A stretch of 39,231 nucleotides of DNA from Verrucomicrobiota bacterium (GTDB lineage: Bacteria > Verrucomicrobiota > Verrucomicrobiia > Limisphaerales > VHCN01), in the NCBI GenBank assembly GCA_016871675.1, contig VHCN01000028.1, forward strand, positions 1 through 39,231. Direction: 5' to 3'. The notes under the pieces were generated by a model. That model did no database searches. It saw only the letters and a program-made list of their open reading frames with translations, and was not told where the DNA came from. The translations under genes were made by a program, and so were the position numbers. Of the stretch, positions 17,375-27,294 are shown piece by piece (position 1 is the stretch's first letter; each line of letters starts with the position of its first letter).

Positions 17375-18607
17375 TCAATAATCCGCGATGCTTCCGTCTT
17401 TGAGCACGCGGCCGGGCCACTTGTAGGATTGCGGGCGCGAGGCGGCTTCGGCGAGGAGTTGCTCATCCACCTCCACGCCGAGGCCGGGACCGGGCGGCAG
17501 GTTGACGTAGCCGTCCTTGTCCACGGCCCAGTCCACGCGCGCGATGGGCTGCGGCTTGCCGGCAGCGTCGCGCAGGGCGGGGTTGAAGCCGTGGTTGTCG
17601 GGATAGAATTCGTGGATGAGGAACAGCGGCGTGGCGGCGATGGCGTGCAGGCTCGCGGCGATGCCGAGGTTGCTCGCGGTGCAATGCGGCGCGAGCGGCA
17701 CGTGATACGCCTCGGCGAGCGCGGCGATCTTGCGCATCTGCGTGATGCCGCCGGTGTGGCAGCAGTCGGGTTGCAGCACGTCGAGGCAGCGGTTGTGCAG
17801 ATACGGGATCATGTCCCAAATCGTTCGGTCGCGCTCGCCCGCTGCGAGCGGGATGCGGATGGCGTCCTTGAGGCGTTTGAAGACCTCGATGTTCCCCGGC
17901 ACGGCGACTTCCTCGATGAATAGCACGTCGTAAGGCCGGATCGCGCCCGCGAGCTGGATGAGCGTCGCGGGCGGCAGCGCGCAGTGCGCGTCGAACATCA
18001 CCGCGCCGTCGGGGCCGACTTTGTCCCGCGCGGACTTGATCGCGGCGACGATGCGTTCGATGTCGGCCGGGTTGCTCGAATGTTCGAAGACGCCCGGCGG
18101 CGGGACCTTGATGGCCTTGGGCGTGTGATAGACGCGAATGCGGTCGCGCACGGGGCCGCCGAGAAGGCGGTAGACCGGCACGCCCCACAGCTTGCCCGCG
18201 ATGTCCCACAACGCCTGGTCAATGCCCGCGAGGGTGTGGCACATGAACGGTCCGCCGCGGATGTCGCGGTGCGAGCGGAAGAGCTTCTGCCACAGGTGCT
18301 CGATGCGCGTCGGGTTCTCGCCGTCGAGCAGTTCGAAGAGTGATTCGGCCAGCGGCTTGGACACGCGCGGGTCCACGCCCTTGATGTCGCCCCAACCCGT
18401 GACGCCGTGGTTCGTCTCGATGCGGACGAAGACGCACGGGTTCACCCAAAACGTCTTCAGCCCGGTGATCTTGAGCGACGTGGCGCGGTCGGCGACCTGC
18501 ACGGCGGGATTCTGCTGCGCGCCGAGGGTGTCTTGAGCGAAAGCGAATCCCGACGCTGCGGCGGCCGAGGCGAAGAAGTCGCGTCGGTTGGATTGCGACG
18601 GGTGCAT
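17375..18607 (-). CDS. Mandelate racemase/muconate lactonizing enzyme family (galactonate/mannonate dehydratase-like), Tat-type leader
   Basis: A 411-residue enolase-superfamily enzyme, probably a sugar-acid dehydratase. MHPSQSNRRDFFASAAAASGFAFA is a Tat-like leader (RRDFF), unusual because many members are cytoplasmic. The barrel carries metal ligands Asp206 (VMFDAHCAL), Glu232 (FIEEVAVP) and Glu258 (AAGERD). His208, two residues after the first Asp, and His308 (LAPHCTASN) match the acid/base pair of galactonate dehydratase-type enzymes. The capping-domain motif GIDQALWDIAGKLWGVPVYRLLGG is intact. ATG at 18605-18607 begins the leader; another ATG 36 bp upstream is less suitable. Exact substrate is uncertain. 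It fits the nearby sugar-modifying genes. The 163 bp between it and the propeller gene contain nothing I recognise. Confidence 0.9.
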   Translation of the reverse strand: MHPSQSNRRDFFASAAAASGFAFAQDTLGAQQNPAVQVADRATSLKITGLKTFWVNPCVFVRIETNHGVTGWGDIKGVDPRVSKPLAESLFELLDGENPTRIEHLWQKLFRSHRDIRGGPFMCHTLAGIDQALWDIAGKLWGVPVYRLLGGPVRDRIRVYHTPKAIKVPPPGVFEHSSNPADIERIVAAIKSARDKVGPDGAVMFDAHCALPPATLIQLAGAIRPYDVLFIEEVAVPGNIEVFKRLKDAIRIPLAAGERDRTIWDMIPYLHNRCLDVLQPDCCHTGGITQMRKIAALAEAYHVPLAPHCTASNLGIAASLHAIAATPLFLIHEFYPDNHGFNPALRDAAGKPQPIARVDWAVDKDGYVNLPPGPGLGVEVDEQLLAEAASRPQSYKWPGRVLKDGSIADY

Positions 18608-18732
18608 GAGATGAAGAGGCGGACGTTTCGTGAAGGCTGCCATTCAAACAGGGTTCTTGGCGAGCACTCATCGACCCGGGCGGTTGCCGTTCGAGCTTTC
18701 CGTGGATGGCGCGGAATCGCTAGGCTCACGGG

Positions 18733-19503
18733 GTGAAGCTTGTCTCGTGGAACGTGAACGGGTTGCGCTCGGTGCTGCGGCGCAACTTCCTCGAATGGCT
18801 CGACGCCGAGAATCCTGATGTGCTGTGCCTGCAGGAGACGCGCTGCGAACCGGACGACGTTGGGCTGCTCCTGCCCGCCGCTTACATGACTTACTGGAAC
18901 TGCGCGGAAAAAAGGGGCTATTCCGGCACGGCCATCTTCACCAAATCCCGCCCGTTGTCGGTGACGCGCGGCATCGGCGTGGCACGGCATGACCGCGAGG
19001 GGCGCGTGCTGACGGCGGAGTTCGGGGAGTTCTTCGTGGTGGATGTCTACACGCCCAACTCACAGCGCGAGCTGACGCGGCTCGGGTATCGCCAGCAGTG
19101 GGACCGCGCGTTCCTGCGTTACGTGAAGAATCTGGAGGGGCGCAAACCGGTGGTCTTTGGCGGCGACTTGAACGTGGCGCACACGGAGCTCGACCTCGCG
19201 AATCCGAAATCGAATGTGAAGAACCACGGCTTCACGCCCGAGGAGCGCGCGGGATTTGGCGCGATGGTGAAGGCGGGTTTCGTGGACACGTTCCGCGAGT
19301 TCGAGAAGGGCGGCGGCCACTACTCGTGGTGGAGCCCGATGGCGAACGCGCGCGCGCGCAATGTCGGCTGGCGGATTGATTATTTCCTCGTGGGCGCCGC
19401 GCTGCGTCCGCGGCTGAAGTCTGCGTTCATCCGAAGCCACGTCACGGGCTCGGATCACTGCCCCGTCGGGATCGAGCTGGATTGCCGCGCAGGTGCTGCT
19501 TGA
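18733..19503 (+). CDS. xth: Exodeoxyribonuclease III (AP endonuclease)
   Basis: A 256-residue ExoIII/XthA-family nuclease (EC 3.1.11.2) that cleaves at abasic sites in base-excision repair. The EEP-fold catalytic set is complete: Asn7 in SWNVNG, Glu35 in CLQETR, Tyr-Pro-Asn in VDVYTPNS, Asp145 and Asn147 in GGDLNVAH, Trp/Arg/Asp in [10 protein letters not shown] and Asp241-His242 in [12 protein letters not shown]. The start is GTG 18733, directly giving [13 protein letters not shown]. The last 62 bp overlap the 3' end of the deoxyhypusine-synthase-like gene on the other strand. It is divergent from the enolase-superfamily gene across 125 bp. Confidence 0.95.
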   Translation: MKLVSWNVNGLRSVLRRNFLEWLDAENPDVLCLQETRCEPDDVGLLLPAAYMTYWNCAEKRGYSGTAIFTKSRPLSVTRGIGVARHDREGRVLTAEFGEFFVVDVYTPNSQRELTRLGYRQQWDRAFLRYVKNLEGRKPVVFGGDLNVAHTELDLANPKSNVKNHGFTPEERAGFGAMVKAGFVDTFREFEKGGGHYSWWSPMANARARNVGWRIDYFLVGAALRPRLKSAFIRSHVTGSDHCPVGIELDCRAGAA

Positions 19504-20674
19504 GCCCCACGCTGCTCGACCGCTTCGCGATTGTTCGCGAGGTGAGCACCTTGGTGACGGTGCCCGTGGAGAGGTAGCGGCTTCGGACTGTCCCGAGCAA
19601 GGCGTCGCGGCGGTCCGCGAGGCGCTTGAGCCGGCGCGGCTTGACACGACTGAGCATGTAGGCGGTCAGCAACGGCAGCGCGATGGTGCTGTCGGTGTAG
19701 CAGACCACGCAATCAGGCAGCGTGTCGGGATCGACCTTGCCCCAGCTCACGGCCTCGGCAGGCGTCGCGCCGGAAAGGCCGCCGGTGTCGGGTCGCGCGT
19801 CGGTGCATTGGAGGAAGTAGTCGTGGCCCTTCTCCTGGATGCCCATGACTTCCTGAATTTGCGGCTCGGTCTGGAGCATGAAGTTCTTCGGGCTGCCGCC
19901 GCCAAGGATGAACACGCTGCTCTTGTGGCCGGTGGACTTCGCGTCGTAAACGATCGCCGCAGTCTGGTTCACGTCGCGATTCACGTCGAACTGCAGTTTC
20001 GAGTCGCGCAGGGCCATGGCGGCGACGTTCATGCCGATGCTCGAGTCGCCGGGGCTGCTGGTGAAAATCGGGATGCCGCAGTCGTGCGCGGTGGCGAGCA
20101 CGGAACTGTCCTTGAGCCCGAGCTTGCGCCCGCGGGCGGCGACATACTTGCCGAGGAGAAAGTGGAATTCATCGGTGCCCATCGTGCGCTGAAACTCCGG
20201 CCCCTGGATGACCTCCCGCACGAAGGCGTCCGTGTCGAGCAGCACGTTGTAATCGAACAGCACGTCGTAAATGCGGATGACACCGTCGCGATGCAGGTCC
20301 ACGTCATTGAGAAACGGCGAACCCGAGTAGAGCTCCATGTCGAGCCCGTAGTGGAGGTCGTGGTAGAGGTTCGCGCCCGTGGAAACGATCCAGTCCACGA
20401 AACCGGCCTTCATGAGCGGGATGAGGCAGGACTTGCCGAGGCCCGCGGGCGTGAGCGCCCCGGTGAGGCTCATGCCGACAAACCCGTCATCGGGGAGCAT
20501 CTTCTCCGAGAGCAGCTTCGCGGCCTCGCGCAACCTCCCGCCATTGTAAGCGAGGAAGGTCTGCTCCATCAGGTCTGCGGCGGAGATGTCGCGACCCACA
20601 CCCCAGGGATTGAGGCGCGGGTAAGCGGCAAATTTCTTCGAGGAAGCGCGGCTTGGCGTCGACGTTCTGCGCAT
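19442..20674 (-). CDS. Deoxyhypusine synthase-like family protein
   Basis: A 410-residue protein of the deoxyhypusine synthase fold. Eukaryotes and archaea use DHS to modify eIF5A/aIF5A with spermidine. Bacterial homologues cannot do that, as EF-P is not a substrate; some make homospermidine or related polyamines. The family NAD/polyamine site is visible: [59 protein letters not shown], and [15 protein letters not shown], where Lys313 corresponds to the catalytic lysine. ATG at 20672-20674 was chosen; a TTG eight codons upstream is possible. The C-terminal tail of about 45 residues is Arg/Ser-rich and runs antisense to xth. A polyamine role is inferred; no other polyamine gene is present. Confidence 0.9.
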   Translation of the reverse strand: MRRTSTPSRASSKKFAAYPRLNPWGVGRDISAADLMEQTFLAYNGGRLREAAKLLSEKMLPDDGFVGMSLTGALTPAGLGKSCLIPLMKAGFVDWIVSTGANLYHDLHYGLDMELYSGSPFLNDVDLHRDGVIRIYDVLFDYNVLLDTDAFVREVIQGPEFQRTMGTDEFHFLLGKYVAARGRKLGLKDSSVLATAHDCGIPIFTSSPGDSSIGMNVAAMALRDSKLQFDVNRDVNQTAAIVYDAKSTGHKSSVFILGGGSPKNFMLQTEPQIQEVMGIQEKGHDYFLQCTDARPDTGGLSGATPAEAVSWGKVDPDTLPDCVVCYTDSTIALPLLTAYMLSRVKPRRLKRLADRRDALLGTVRSRYLSTGTVTKVLTSRTIAKRSSSVGLKQHLRGNPARSRRGSDPSP

Positions 20675-20768
20675 AAGGTCCGGCGGAGTGTTGCCCAATG
20701 AATCGGAAAGGCAAGCGGGCGATTCGATGAACTGCGGCGGCGTGGGTGACCGTCCTGCCCTGGCTGGA

Positions 20769-21389
20769 CTAGGCCGCCCAAGTCACAGGGGTGGCACCGT
20801 CCGGCTTGATCCTGGGCTGCACGTCGGGCACGGAAGGCCCGCGCGGCTGGGCGAAACTGACTTTCGAGCGCAGCAGGAGCGTGCCGAGGCAAAGGTCGGC
20901 GATGGGCAGCACCACGTTGAAGTTCTTGTGCATGTAGCGGTGATGCAGGAGGTGATGGCCGTTGAGCCGGAAGAAAATCCCCGAGCGCTCGATGTTGCGC
21001 TTCTTCGGGAGGTGCATGCACCAGTGCATGTATTCGTAAGCGGCGTAGTAGACCGTGCAGGCGACGAGCGACCCGTAGAGGATGGCGAAGCTCCCCATGC
21101 ACGCGCCCGCGATGGCGAAGGGCAATTGCGTGAGCGCGATGAGCAGCGGCCCGTTCCACCACGCCATCGGGATGGTGTATTTGTCCTTCTCGTGGATGAG
21201 GTGGTAGGTGTGGTCGGCCTTGAAGACGTTGTGGTGGACGATCGCATGGGCCTTGAACGCGTAGTCAAATCGCCCTACAGGCTGGTGCATGAAGTAGCGA
21301 TGCAACGTCCATTCGAACAGGGATGCGTAAACCGTCCCGAGGGCGAAGCCCGCCGAGACCCAGAAGAGGAATTGTTGCCAGGTTGCCAT
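20769..21389 (-). CDS. Fatty acid hydroxylase/sterol desaturase superfamily membrane protein
   Basis: A 206-residue integral membrane di-iron enzyme (PF04116). The eight-histidine pattern is present: His30 and His35 in LHRYFMH, His48/52/53 in HAIVHH, a middle MHWCMH at 121-126, and [10 protein letters not shown] (145-154). Hydrophobic spans at about 7-25, 80-98 and 100-118 support membrane insertion. [16 protein letters not shown] after the last His box is the usual cap. Members hydroxylate or desaturate acyl chains, sterols or carotenoids. The choice of ATG 21389 places the first helix at the N-terminus; the open frame further upstream adds a basic stretch without homology. The 164 bp to dnaE is divergent and probably promoter-bearing. 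Confidence 0.88.
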   Translation of the reverse strand: MATWQQFLFWVSAGFALGTVYASLFEWTLHRYFMHQPVGRFDYAFKAHAIVHHNVFKADHTYHLIHEKDKYTIPMAWWNGPLLIALTQLPFAIAGACMGSFAILYGSLVACTVYYAAYEYMHWCMHLPKKRNIERSGIFFRLNGHHLLHHRYMHKNFNVVLPIADLCLGTLLLRSKVSFAQPRGPSVPDVQPRIKPDGATPVTWAA

Positions 21390-21553
21390 TGTTATGTGCG
21401 CGAGAAGTTGAACACAGCAGCGAGACCGTGACAAACTCAATCTACAGAATCTCGCATCACTTTTTCTGCGCCGGCCGGCGCAACCGATGATGCGCGGCGT
21501 CCTTGTGAGCAATCCTCACTCGACATCCGGCGCGCCCCGCTCAAAGTCTTGCC

Positions 21554-24500
21554 ATGGCGCGTGCCGAGTTCGTCCACCTGCACCTGCACACGGAGTATTC
21601 GCTCCTCGATGCAGCGTGCCGGCTTGACCGACTCGTCGAGAAGGCGCATGCGCTCAAGTTCAGCCACCTCGCCATCACGGACCACGGCGTGCTTTACGGC
21701 GCGATTGATTTCTACAAGGCCGCGATGGAGAAGGGCATCGTGCCGATCATCGGGTGCGAGGTTTACGTCGCGCCCGGCAGCCGGCTTGAGAAGAGAGTCC
21801 CCAGCGGCGGCCGCGACGTTTATCACCATCTCGTGCTGCTGGCGAAGGACGAGACCGGCTACAAGAACCTCGTCCGTCTCGTCACCGCGGCGCACATGGA
21901 CGGCTTCTACTACAAGCCGCGCATCGACAAGGAGCTGCTCGCGAAACACCGCGACGGCTTGATCGCGCTCTCCGGCTGCCTCGCGAGCGAGATTCCCACG
22001 CTCATCATCGGCGGCCAGGCCGCGAGGGCGCGAGACACGATTGACTGGTTCAAACAGACCCTCGGCGCGGAGAATTTCTACCTCGAATTGCAGAACAACC
22101 AGATCGCCGACCAGGACCGCGTCAATCGCACGCTCATCCCGTGGGCGCGCGAGTTCGGCCTCAAACTCGTCGCCACAAACGACGTGCATTACGTCGAGCG
22201 GGCGCACTCCAAGGCCCACGACTGTCTCGTGTGCATCGGCCGGCAGATCAACGTCACCGACCCGAAGCCGCGATACGTGCCCGACCAGTTCTACCTGCGT
22301 TCGGCCGAGGAAATGCAGGCGCTGTTCATCGAGACACCCGAGGCCGTGCGCAACACACTCGAGGTCGCGGCCAGGTGCAATCTCGAGCTCTCCCTGGACG
22401 GCAAGAAGCTGCACTACCCGGTCTTCCACCCCCCCGAGCACTTCACACGCGACGGCTATCTTCGCAAGCTGGTTGCGGACGGATTGCGGCGCCGCTACAC
22501 GCTGCACGTCCGCGCCGAGGGCGCGGAGTTCATTCCCGAGTCGATCGTGGAAGCCACGAGGCTGCCGCGGTTCCGCGCGGAACAACGCGGGCAGATCTTC
22601 AACAACCTCGGCGACCCCCTCGTCGCGGCTGCCGTGAAGGAAGTGCTCGACCGCGTGAAGCTCGAACTCGGCGTGATCGAGAAGATGGGCTTCGTCTCCT
22701 ACTTCCTCATCGTCGCCGACTTCGTCGCGAAGGGACGCGAAATGGGCGTGGACTGCGTGGCGCGCGGTTCGGCCGCCGGCTCGCTGGTCACGTATCTGCT
22801 CGGCATCGCCAACGTGGACCCCATCCGCTACGGGCTGCTGTTCGAGCGCTTCCTGAATCCCGAGCGCGTCAACCCGCCGGACATTGACATCGACTTCGCC
22901 GACGACCGCCGCGCAGACGTGATCGCCTACGTGCGCGAGAAATACGGGCGCGACTGCGTGGCGCAGATCATCACCTTCGGCACCCTCGGCGCGAAGTCCG
23001 TGCTGCGCGACGTGGGCCGTGTGATGGGCCTGAGCTACGGCGAGTGCGACCGTCTCGCCAAGATGATCACGGATGCGAAGATAGACTTGAAGAAGGCGCT
23101 CGAGCAGTCGCCCGAATTCAAAGCCGCCTACGCCACCGAGGAACGCACGCGCGAGCTCGTGGACATCGGCTTCGTGCTCGAGGATGTTGCCCGCAACGCA
23201 AGCGTCCACGCCGCGGGCGTCGTCATCGGCGGCGAACCGCTCGTAAACCTCCTCCCGCTGAAGCAGGAAGACGATGGCACAATCGTCACGCAATATGCGA
23301 TGGGCCCGGTCGGTCACCTTGGCCTGCTGAAGATGGATTTGCTCGGCCTCAAGACGCTCACGGTCATTCGCAACTGCTGCAAAATGGTCCGGCAGACCAC
23401 GGGCATCGAAGTGGATGTGGACGAATTGCCGCTCGACGACCCGGCGACCTACGACCTGCTGAACAAGGCGAACACGCTCGGCGTGTTCCAACTGGAATCC
23501 GGCGGCATGCGTGACCTGTGCCGGAAATTTCAGATCAGCTCGATCGAGCACATCACCGCGCTCATCGCGCTCTACCGGCCCGGGCCGATGGATCTGATCC
23601 CCGATTTCATCAAGCGCCGCAATGGCGAGGTGCCGATCGAGTATGAGCATCCGCTCCTCGAACCCATCGCGCGCGAAACCTACGGCATCCTCGTCTACCA
23701 GGAGCAGGTGATGCAGGCCACGCAGTTGCTCGCCGGATACACGCTCGGCGCCGCGGACTCCTTCCGGCGCGCCATCGGCAAGAAGGACAAGGCCGCTGCC
23801 GAAGAACAGCGCGCACCGTTCGTGAAAGGATGCCAGAAGGCGCTCAACCTTCCGGTCCCGAAGGCCAACCAAATCTTCGACGTCCTCGTAAAGTTCGCCG
23901 GCTACGGGTTCAACAAATCCCACGCCGCCGCCTACGCGATCGTTGCCTACCAGACCGCGTTCTTAAAGGCCCATCATTCCGTCGAGTATCTCTGCGCGAT
24001 GATGACCAACGACATGGGCGACACCAAGAAGCTTGGCGAGTTCATCGCCGAGTCACGCGCGATGGGCGTGGACGTGCTGCCGCCCGACGTCAACGAGAGC
24101 GTCGTCACCTTCGCGCCGGCGACGGGCGGACGCAGCATCCGATTCGGCCTCGCCGCCATCAAGGGCATCGGGGAAGTCGCCGTGCAGTCCATCCTCAAGG
24201 CGAGGGATGACGGGGGACTGTTCACCTCGCTCGCCAACCTCTGCGAGCGCGTGGACAACCGGACGGTCAATCGCAAAGTCCTCGAGGCGCTCATCAAGTC
24301 CGGCGCGTGCGACGCCTTCGGCGAGACGCGCGCGACGCTGTTCGTGCAGGTGGACCGCACGCTCGCCCGCGCCGCGAGCCTCGCCTCCGACCGCGCCCGC
24401 GGCCAGAGCTCGCTGTTTGGCATGATGCAGGACCGGGAGCCCGCGATGCCGCAAAACATGACGAAGCTCCCGGAGTGGCCGCAGCACGAACTGCTCGCCG

Positions 24501-25186
24501 CGGAGAAGGAGTTGCTCGGTTTCTACGTCACCGGCCACCCGCTCACTCCGTGGGCGCCGGTCCTCAAAAAAGTGGCGCTCCACACCTCCCTGACCATCGT
24601 CCAGCTCGACCACCGCGCGATGACGCGCATCGGCGGGCTCGTCACCGGCGTGCAACGAGCCATCTCTCGCAAGAGCAACAAGCCGTATCTCAAGGCCGCC
24701 ATCGAGGACCTCGACGGCTCCACGCCCGTCTTTCTCATCAACGAAGGCTACGAGAAGTTCCAGCAGCTCTTCGTGCCAAACAAGCCGGTGCTTGTCCTCG
24801 GGGAGGTCAACAAGGGCGACAAGGAACTCACACTGTATCCCACCGAGGTGTTGCCCCTGGCAGACGCGCCGAGACGATTCACCAAGCAGGTCCATCTGCG
24901 CCTCCACACGGCCCACCTCACCACCGCCTTGATGGAGACAATCCGCGCCATCGCCGAGGCTCACCGGGGCGTGTGCCCGCTCTTTCTCTGTCTCAAGCGC
25001 GCGGGCGGCGAGATCGTTTTCATCGAGGCCAATGACCGCTTCAGTGTCATGCCCTCGCGCGAGCTGCAGATGGCTTTCGACGACCTGCTCGGCGAGGACA
25101 CCTACTACGCGAAAGTGGACACGACGCCGCCCGAGCGCCCGGTCCGCAAATGGGACCGGCGCGCCGAATCGAACGGCGAGGAATGA
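21554..25186 (+). CDS. dnaE: DNA polymerase III subunit alpha
   Basis: The catalytic subunit of the replicative polymerase (EC 2.7.7.7), 1210 residues, slightly longer than E. coli DnaE (1160). The N-terminal PHP domain starts [15 protein letters not shown] and contains [10 protein letters not shown]. The palm carries the catalytic aspartates in [14 protein letters not shown] near residue 440-452, preceded by [81 protein letters not shown] and [10 protein letters not shown] follow. The beta-clamp/OB-fold part ([18 protein letters not shown]) lies near 1020-1110. It is a standard DnaE1-type enzyme without an embedded exonuclease. The TGA at 25184-25186 is followed by 150 bp before the ABC transporter operon. 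Confidence 0.98.
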   Translation: MARAEFVHLHLHTEYSLLDAACRLDRLVEKAHALKFSHLAITDHGVLYGAIDFYKAAMEKGIVPIIGCEVYVAPGSRLEKRVPSGGRDVYHHLVLLAKDETGYKNLVRLVTAAHMDGFYYKPRIDKELLAKHRDGLIALSGCLASEIPTLIIGGQAARARDTIDWFKQTLGAENFYLELQNNQIADQDRVNRTLIPWAREFGLKLVATNDVHYVERAHSKAHDCLVCIGRQINVTDPKPRYVPDQFYLRSAEEMQALFIETPEAVRNTLEVAARCNLELSLDGKKLHYPVFHPPEHFTRDGYLRKLVADGLRRRYTLHVRAEGAEFIPESIVEATRLPRFRAEQRGQIFNNLGDPLVAAAVKEVLDRVKLELGVIEKMGFVSYFLIVADFVAKGREMGVDCVARGSAAGSLVTYLLGIANVDPIRYGLLFERFLNPERVNPPDIDIDFADDRRADVIAYVREKYGRDCVAQIITFGTLGAKSVLRDVGRVMGLSYGECDRLAKMITDAKIDLKKALEQSPEFKAAYATEERTRELVDIGFVLEDVARNASVHAAGVVIGGEPLVNLLPLKQEDDGTIVTQYAMGPVGHLGLLKMDLLGLKTLTVIRNCCKMVRQTTGIEVDVDELPLDDPATYDLLNKANTLGVFQLESGGMRDLCRKFQISSIEHITALIALYRPGPMDLIPDFIKRRNGEVPIEYEHPLLEPIARETYGILVYQEQVMQATQLLAGYTLGAADSFRRAIGKKDKAAAEEQRAPFVKGCQKALNLPVPKANQIFDVLVKFAGYGFNKSHAAAYAIVAYQTAFLKAHHSVEYLCAMMTNDMGDTKKLGEFIAESRAMGVDVLPPDVNESVVTFAPATGGRSIRFGLAAIKGIGEVAVQSILKARDDGGLFTSLANLCERVDNRTVNRKVLEALIKSGACDAFGETRATLFVQVDRTLARAASLASDRARGQSSLFGMMQDREPAMPQNMTKLPEWPQHELLAAEKELLGFYVTGHPLTPWAPVLKKVALHTSLTIVQLDHRAMTRIGGLVTGVQRAISRKSNKPYLKAAIEDLDGSTPVFLINEGYEKFQQLFVPNKPVLVLGEVNKGDKELTLYPTEVLPLADAPRRFTKQVHLRLHTAHLTTALMETIRAIAEAHRGVCPLFLCLKRAGGEIVFIEANDRFSVMPSRELQMAFDDLLGEDTYYAKVDTTPPERPVRKWDRRAESNGEE

Positions 25187-25336
25187 TCCGCGCGGCGCGT
25201 GGCGGTTCGAGATTCATCGTCCGGCGGCACGAACGAGTCCCGCCACACGGCCCGGCCAACCTCCACTTCGCGTCGCGCCACGCATCGCCACCAGTCTCCG
25301 CGTGACACGTCCTCGAGGCTCTGCTTCCATCGGCGC

Positions 25337-26014
25337 GTGCCATTGCTGGAGATCAACGGGCTGAAGAAATCGTTCGCGACGCCGGACGGCGGGACGCACT
25401 GCGTGGTCGACATCGGGGACTTCACGCTCGGCGAACGCGAGCAACTGGCGCTCAGCGGCGAGAGCGGTTCGGGAAAGACCACTTTCCTCAACCTGATCGC
25501 CGGCATCCTGACGCCCGACGCGGGAAGCATCCGGCTCAACGGCACCGACCTCGGCCCGTTGGCCGAGCGCGAGCGCGACCGCCTCCGCGCGACGTCCATC
25601 GGCTACATTTTCCAGACCTTCAACCTGCTGCAGGGCTACTCGGCGATCGAAAACGTGCTGCTCGGAATGTCCTTCGGCCCCGGCGCCGAACGGCCGTTCG
25701 CCGAAATGCTGCTGCGCCGCGCGGGACTCGCGGAAAAACTCCGGCACCTGCCGCGGCAGCTCTCCACCGGGCAGCAACAGCGGGTCGCGGTCGCGCGCGC
25801 GCTGGCCAACCGCCCCAAGCTCGTCCTCGCCGACGAACCCACCGGCAATCTCGACCACGCCAACGCGCGCGAGGCGCTGCGGCTCATCCGCGACATGTGC
25901 CACGAGAGCGGCGCCGCGCTCCTGCTCGTGAGCCACGACCACGAGGTGCTTTCGGCCTTCGACAAAGTGCAGGAACTCGCGAAGCTGAACCGGGCCGCGG
26001 TCGCAACCCAATGA
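25337..26014 (+). CDS. ABC transporter ATP-binding protein (MacB/LolD type)
   Basis: A 225-residue nucleotide-binding subunit with every canonical motif: Walker A GESGSGKT (41-48), Q-loop Gln93 in YIFQTFNLL, signature LSTGQQQR (142-149), Walker B LVLADEP with catalytic Glu167, D-loop NLDHANA and H-loop His200 in LLVSHD. The IFQTFNLL and TGNLD stretches place it in the MacB/LolD/FtsE group, whose partners are FtsX-type permeases that act mechanically across the envelope. GTG 25337 gives MPLLEINGLKKSF; the open frame before it lacks homology. Its TGA overlaps the permease ATG by 4 bp. It contrasts with the degenerate ATPase at 35205-35990 in this window. Confidence 0.95.
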   Translation: MPLLEINGLKKSFATPDGGTHCVVDIGDFTLGEREQLALSGESGSGKTTFLNLIAGILTPDAGSIRLNGTDLGPLAERERDRLRATSIGYIFQTFNLLQGYSAIENVLLGMSFGPGAERPFAEMLLRRAGLAEKLRHLPRQLSTGQQQRVAVARALANRPKLVLADEPTGNLDHANAREALRLIRDMCHESGAALLLVSHDHEVLSAFDKVQELAKLNRAAVATQ

Positions 26015-27213
26015 CACTCGTTCACATCGTCCTCCGCTCGCTGCGCCAGCACGCGCTTTCGACCTGCATCACCGCGGCGTCGATCGCGCTCGCCGGCGGG
26101 CTGCTCATGGCGGTGTGGACGGTGAAGGTCCGCTCGCAGGCGGCGTTCACTCAGATGCAGTCGGGCTTCGACGGCGTGCTCGGCCCTCGCAGCGCGCAGC
26201 TTCAGCTCGTCCTCAACTCCATCTTCCACCTCGACCAATCGCCCGGCACGATGGCGTGGAGCGATTACACGCAGATCAAGTCCAACGGCGCCGTCGCCCT
26301 CGCGTTGCCCATCACCGTCGGCGACAACTACCACGGCTTCCGGCTCGTCGGCACGCTCACGAACCTGTTCACCGACGTCGAATACGCGCCCGGTCGAAAG
26401 TATCGCGTCGCGGCCGGCGGACCCTTCCTCGCCGGGCACGCCGAGGCGGTCGTGGGAAGTTTCGTCGCGCAGCGGCTTGGGATGAAGGTGGGCGACACGT
26501 TCCACCCCTACCACGGGCTCATCTTCGACGAGAAGCAGCAGCACGCCGAAACATACGTGGTCACCGGCATCCTCGAGCCATCGAACACGCCCGCGGACCG
26601 CGTGATCTGGATTCCGCTCGAGGGCATCCAGAACATGAAGGGGCACGACGCCCGCACCGCCAGCGACGTGAGCGCGGTGCTGGTGAAACTCCGGGCCGCC
26701 CCCGCGGGACGCCAGCTCGACCTGCTTTACAATAAGCAGGGCAACCGCCTCACCTTCGCGTGGCCCGTCGCCGCGGTGATGGCGCAGCTGTTCGACCGGA
26801 TCGCGTGGTTCGACCGCGTGTTGGAGCTGGTCGCCATGCTCGTCGCGCTCGTAGCCACGGGTTCGGTGCTCGCGAGCATCTACAACTCGATGAACGAACG
26901 CCGGCGCGACATTGCCATCCTGCGCGCGCTCGGCGCCCGCGCCCGCACGATTTTCTGCACGGTGGTCCTCGAAGCCGCGGGCATCGCGGTGCTCGGCATG
27001 GCCGCGGGCTTCGCCGTGTATGCCGTCATCGCGCTTGGCGTCGCATCGGTGATTCGCGCACAGACCGGCGTCGTGCTTGAACCGCTCGCCTGGCATCCGG
27101 TGCAAGTGGTCGCACCGCTGGCGATGATCGGGTTGAGCGCGCTCGCCGGAATCGTCCCCGCGGCGAAGGCTTATCGAACGAATGTGGCGGACAACCTCGT
27201 GCCCGTGTCGTGA
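26011..27213 (+). CDS. ABC transporter permease, FtsX/MacB-like family
   Basis: A 400-residue permease with the MacB/LolC-type layout: an N-terminal helix (about 14-37, ITAASIALAGGLLMAVW), a long periplasmic domain (about 38-265), then three helices (about 268-292, 318-345 and 370-390) in the FtsX domain. NSMNERRRDIAILRALGARARTIF is the conserved cytoplasmic loop that couples to the ATPase, and AGIVPAAKAYRTNVADNLVPV is the usual C-terminus. The ATG overlaps the ATPase stop (ATGA). Such systems do not normally import; they extract lipoproteins, expel peptides or drugs, or drive periplasmic machines. The substrate is unknown; two lipoproteins encoded directly downstream are candidate partners. 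An inverted repeat starts immediately after its TGA. Confidence 0.92.
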   Translation: MTLVHIVLRSLRQHALSTCITAASIALAGGLLMAVWTVKVRSQAAFTQMQSGFDGVLGPRSAQLQLVLNSIFHLDQSPGTMAWSDYTQIKSNGAVALALPITVGDNYHGFRLVGTLTNLFTDVEYAPGRKYRVAAGGPFLAGHAEAVVGSFVAQRLGMKVGDTFHPYHGLIFDEKQQHAETYVVTGILEPSNTPADRVIWIPLEGIQNMKGHDARTASDVSAVLVKLRAAPAGRQLDLLYNKQGNRLTFAWPVAAVMAQLFDRIAWFDRVLELVAMLVALVATGSVLASIYNSMNERRRDIAILRALGARARTIFCTVVLEAAGIAVLGMAAGFAVYAVIALGVASVIRAQTGVVLEPLAWHPVQVVAPLAMIGLSALAGIVPAAKAYRTNVADNLVPVS

Positions 27214-27232
27214 CCCCGACTCGGAGTCGGGG
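27214..27232. repeat. 19-bp palindromic repeat, copy 1
   Basis: CCCCGACT (27214-27221), a 3-base loop CGG, then AGTCGGGG (27225-27232): a perfect 8-bp inverted repeat beginning at the first base after the permease stop codon. A closely related palindrome occurs at 27766-27784, bracketing the small lipoprotein gene. There is no T-run after it, so it is not a standard terminator. It may be a REP-like element or an mRNA-stabilising hairpin. Confidence 0.75.
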
Positions 27233-27294
27233 GATGGCACTTTCCCGCGCCAAGATTGAGCATCCAACACCCATCCTCCGTCGAACCCCGCACC

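Noticed and set aside
21437-23923. An 828-codon minus-strand open frame opposite dnaE
   Set aside because: Composition is that of an antisense shadow (runs of VAHV, EVD, RDA), and dnaE is certain on the other strand.
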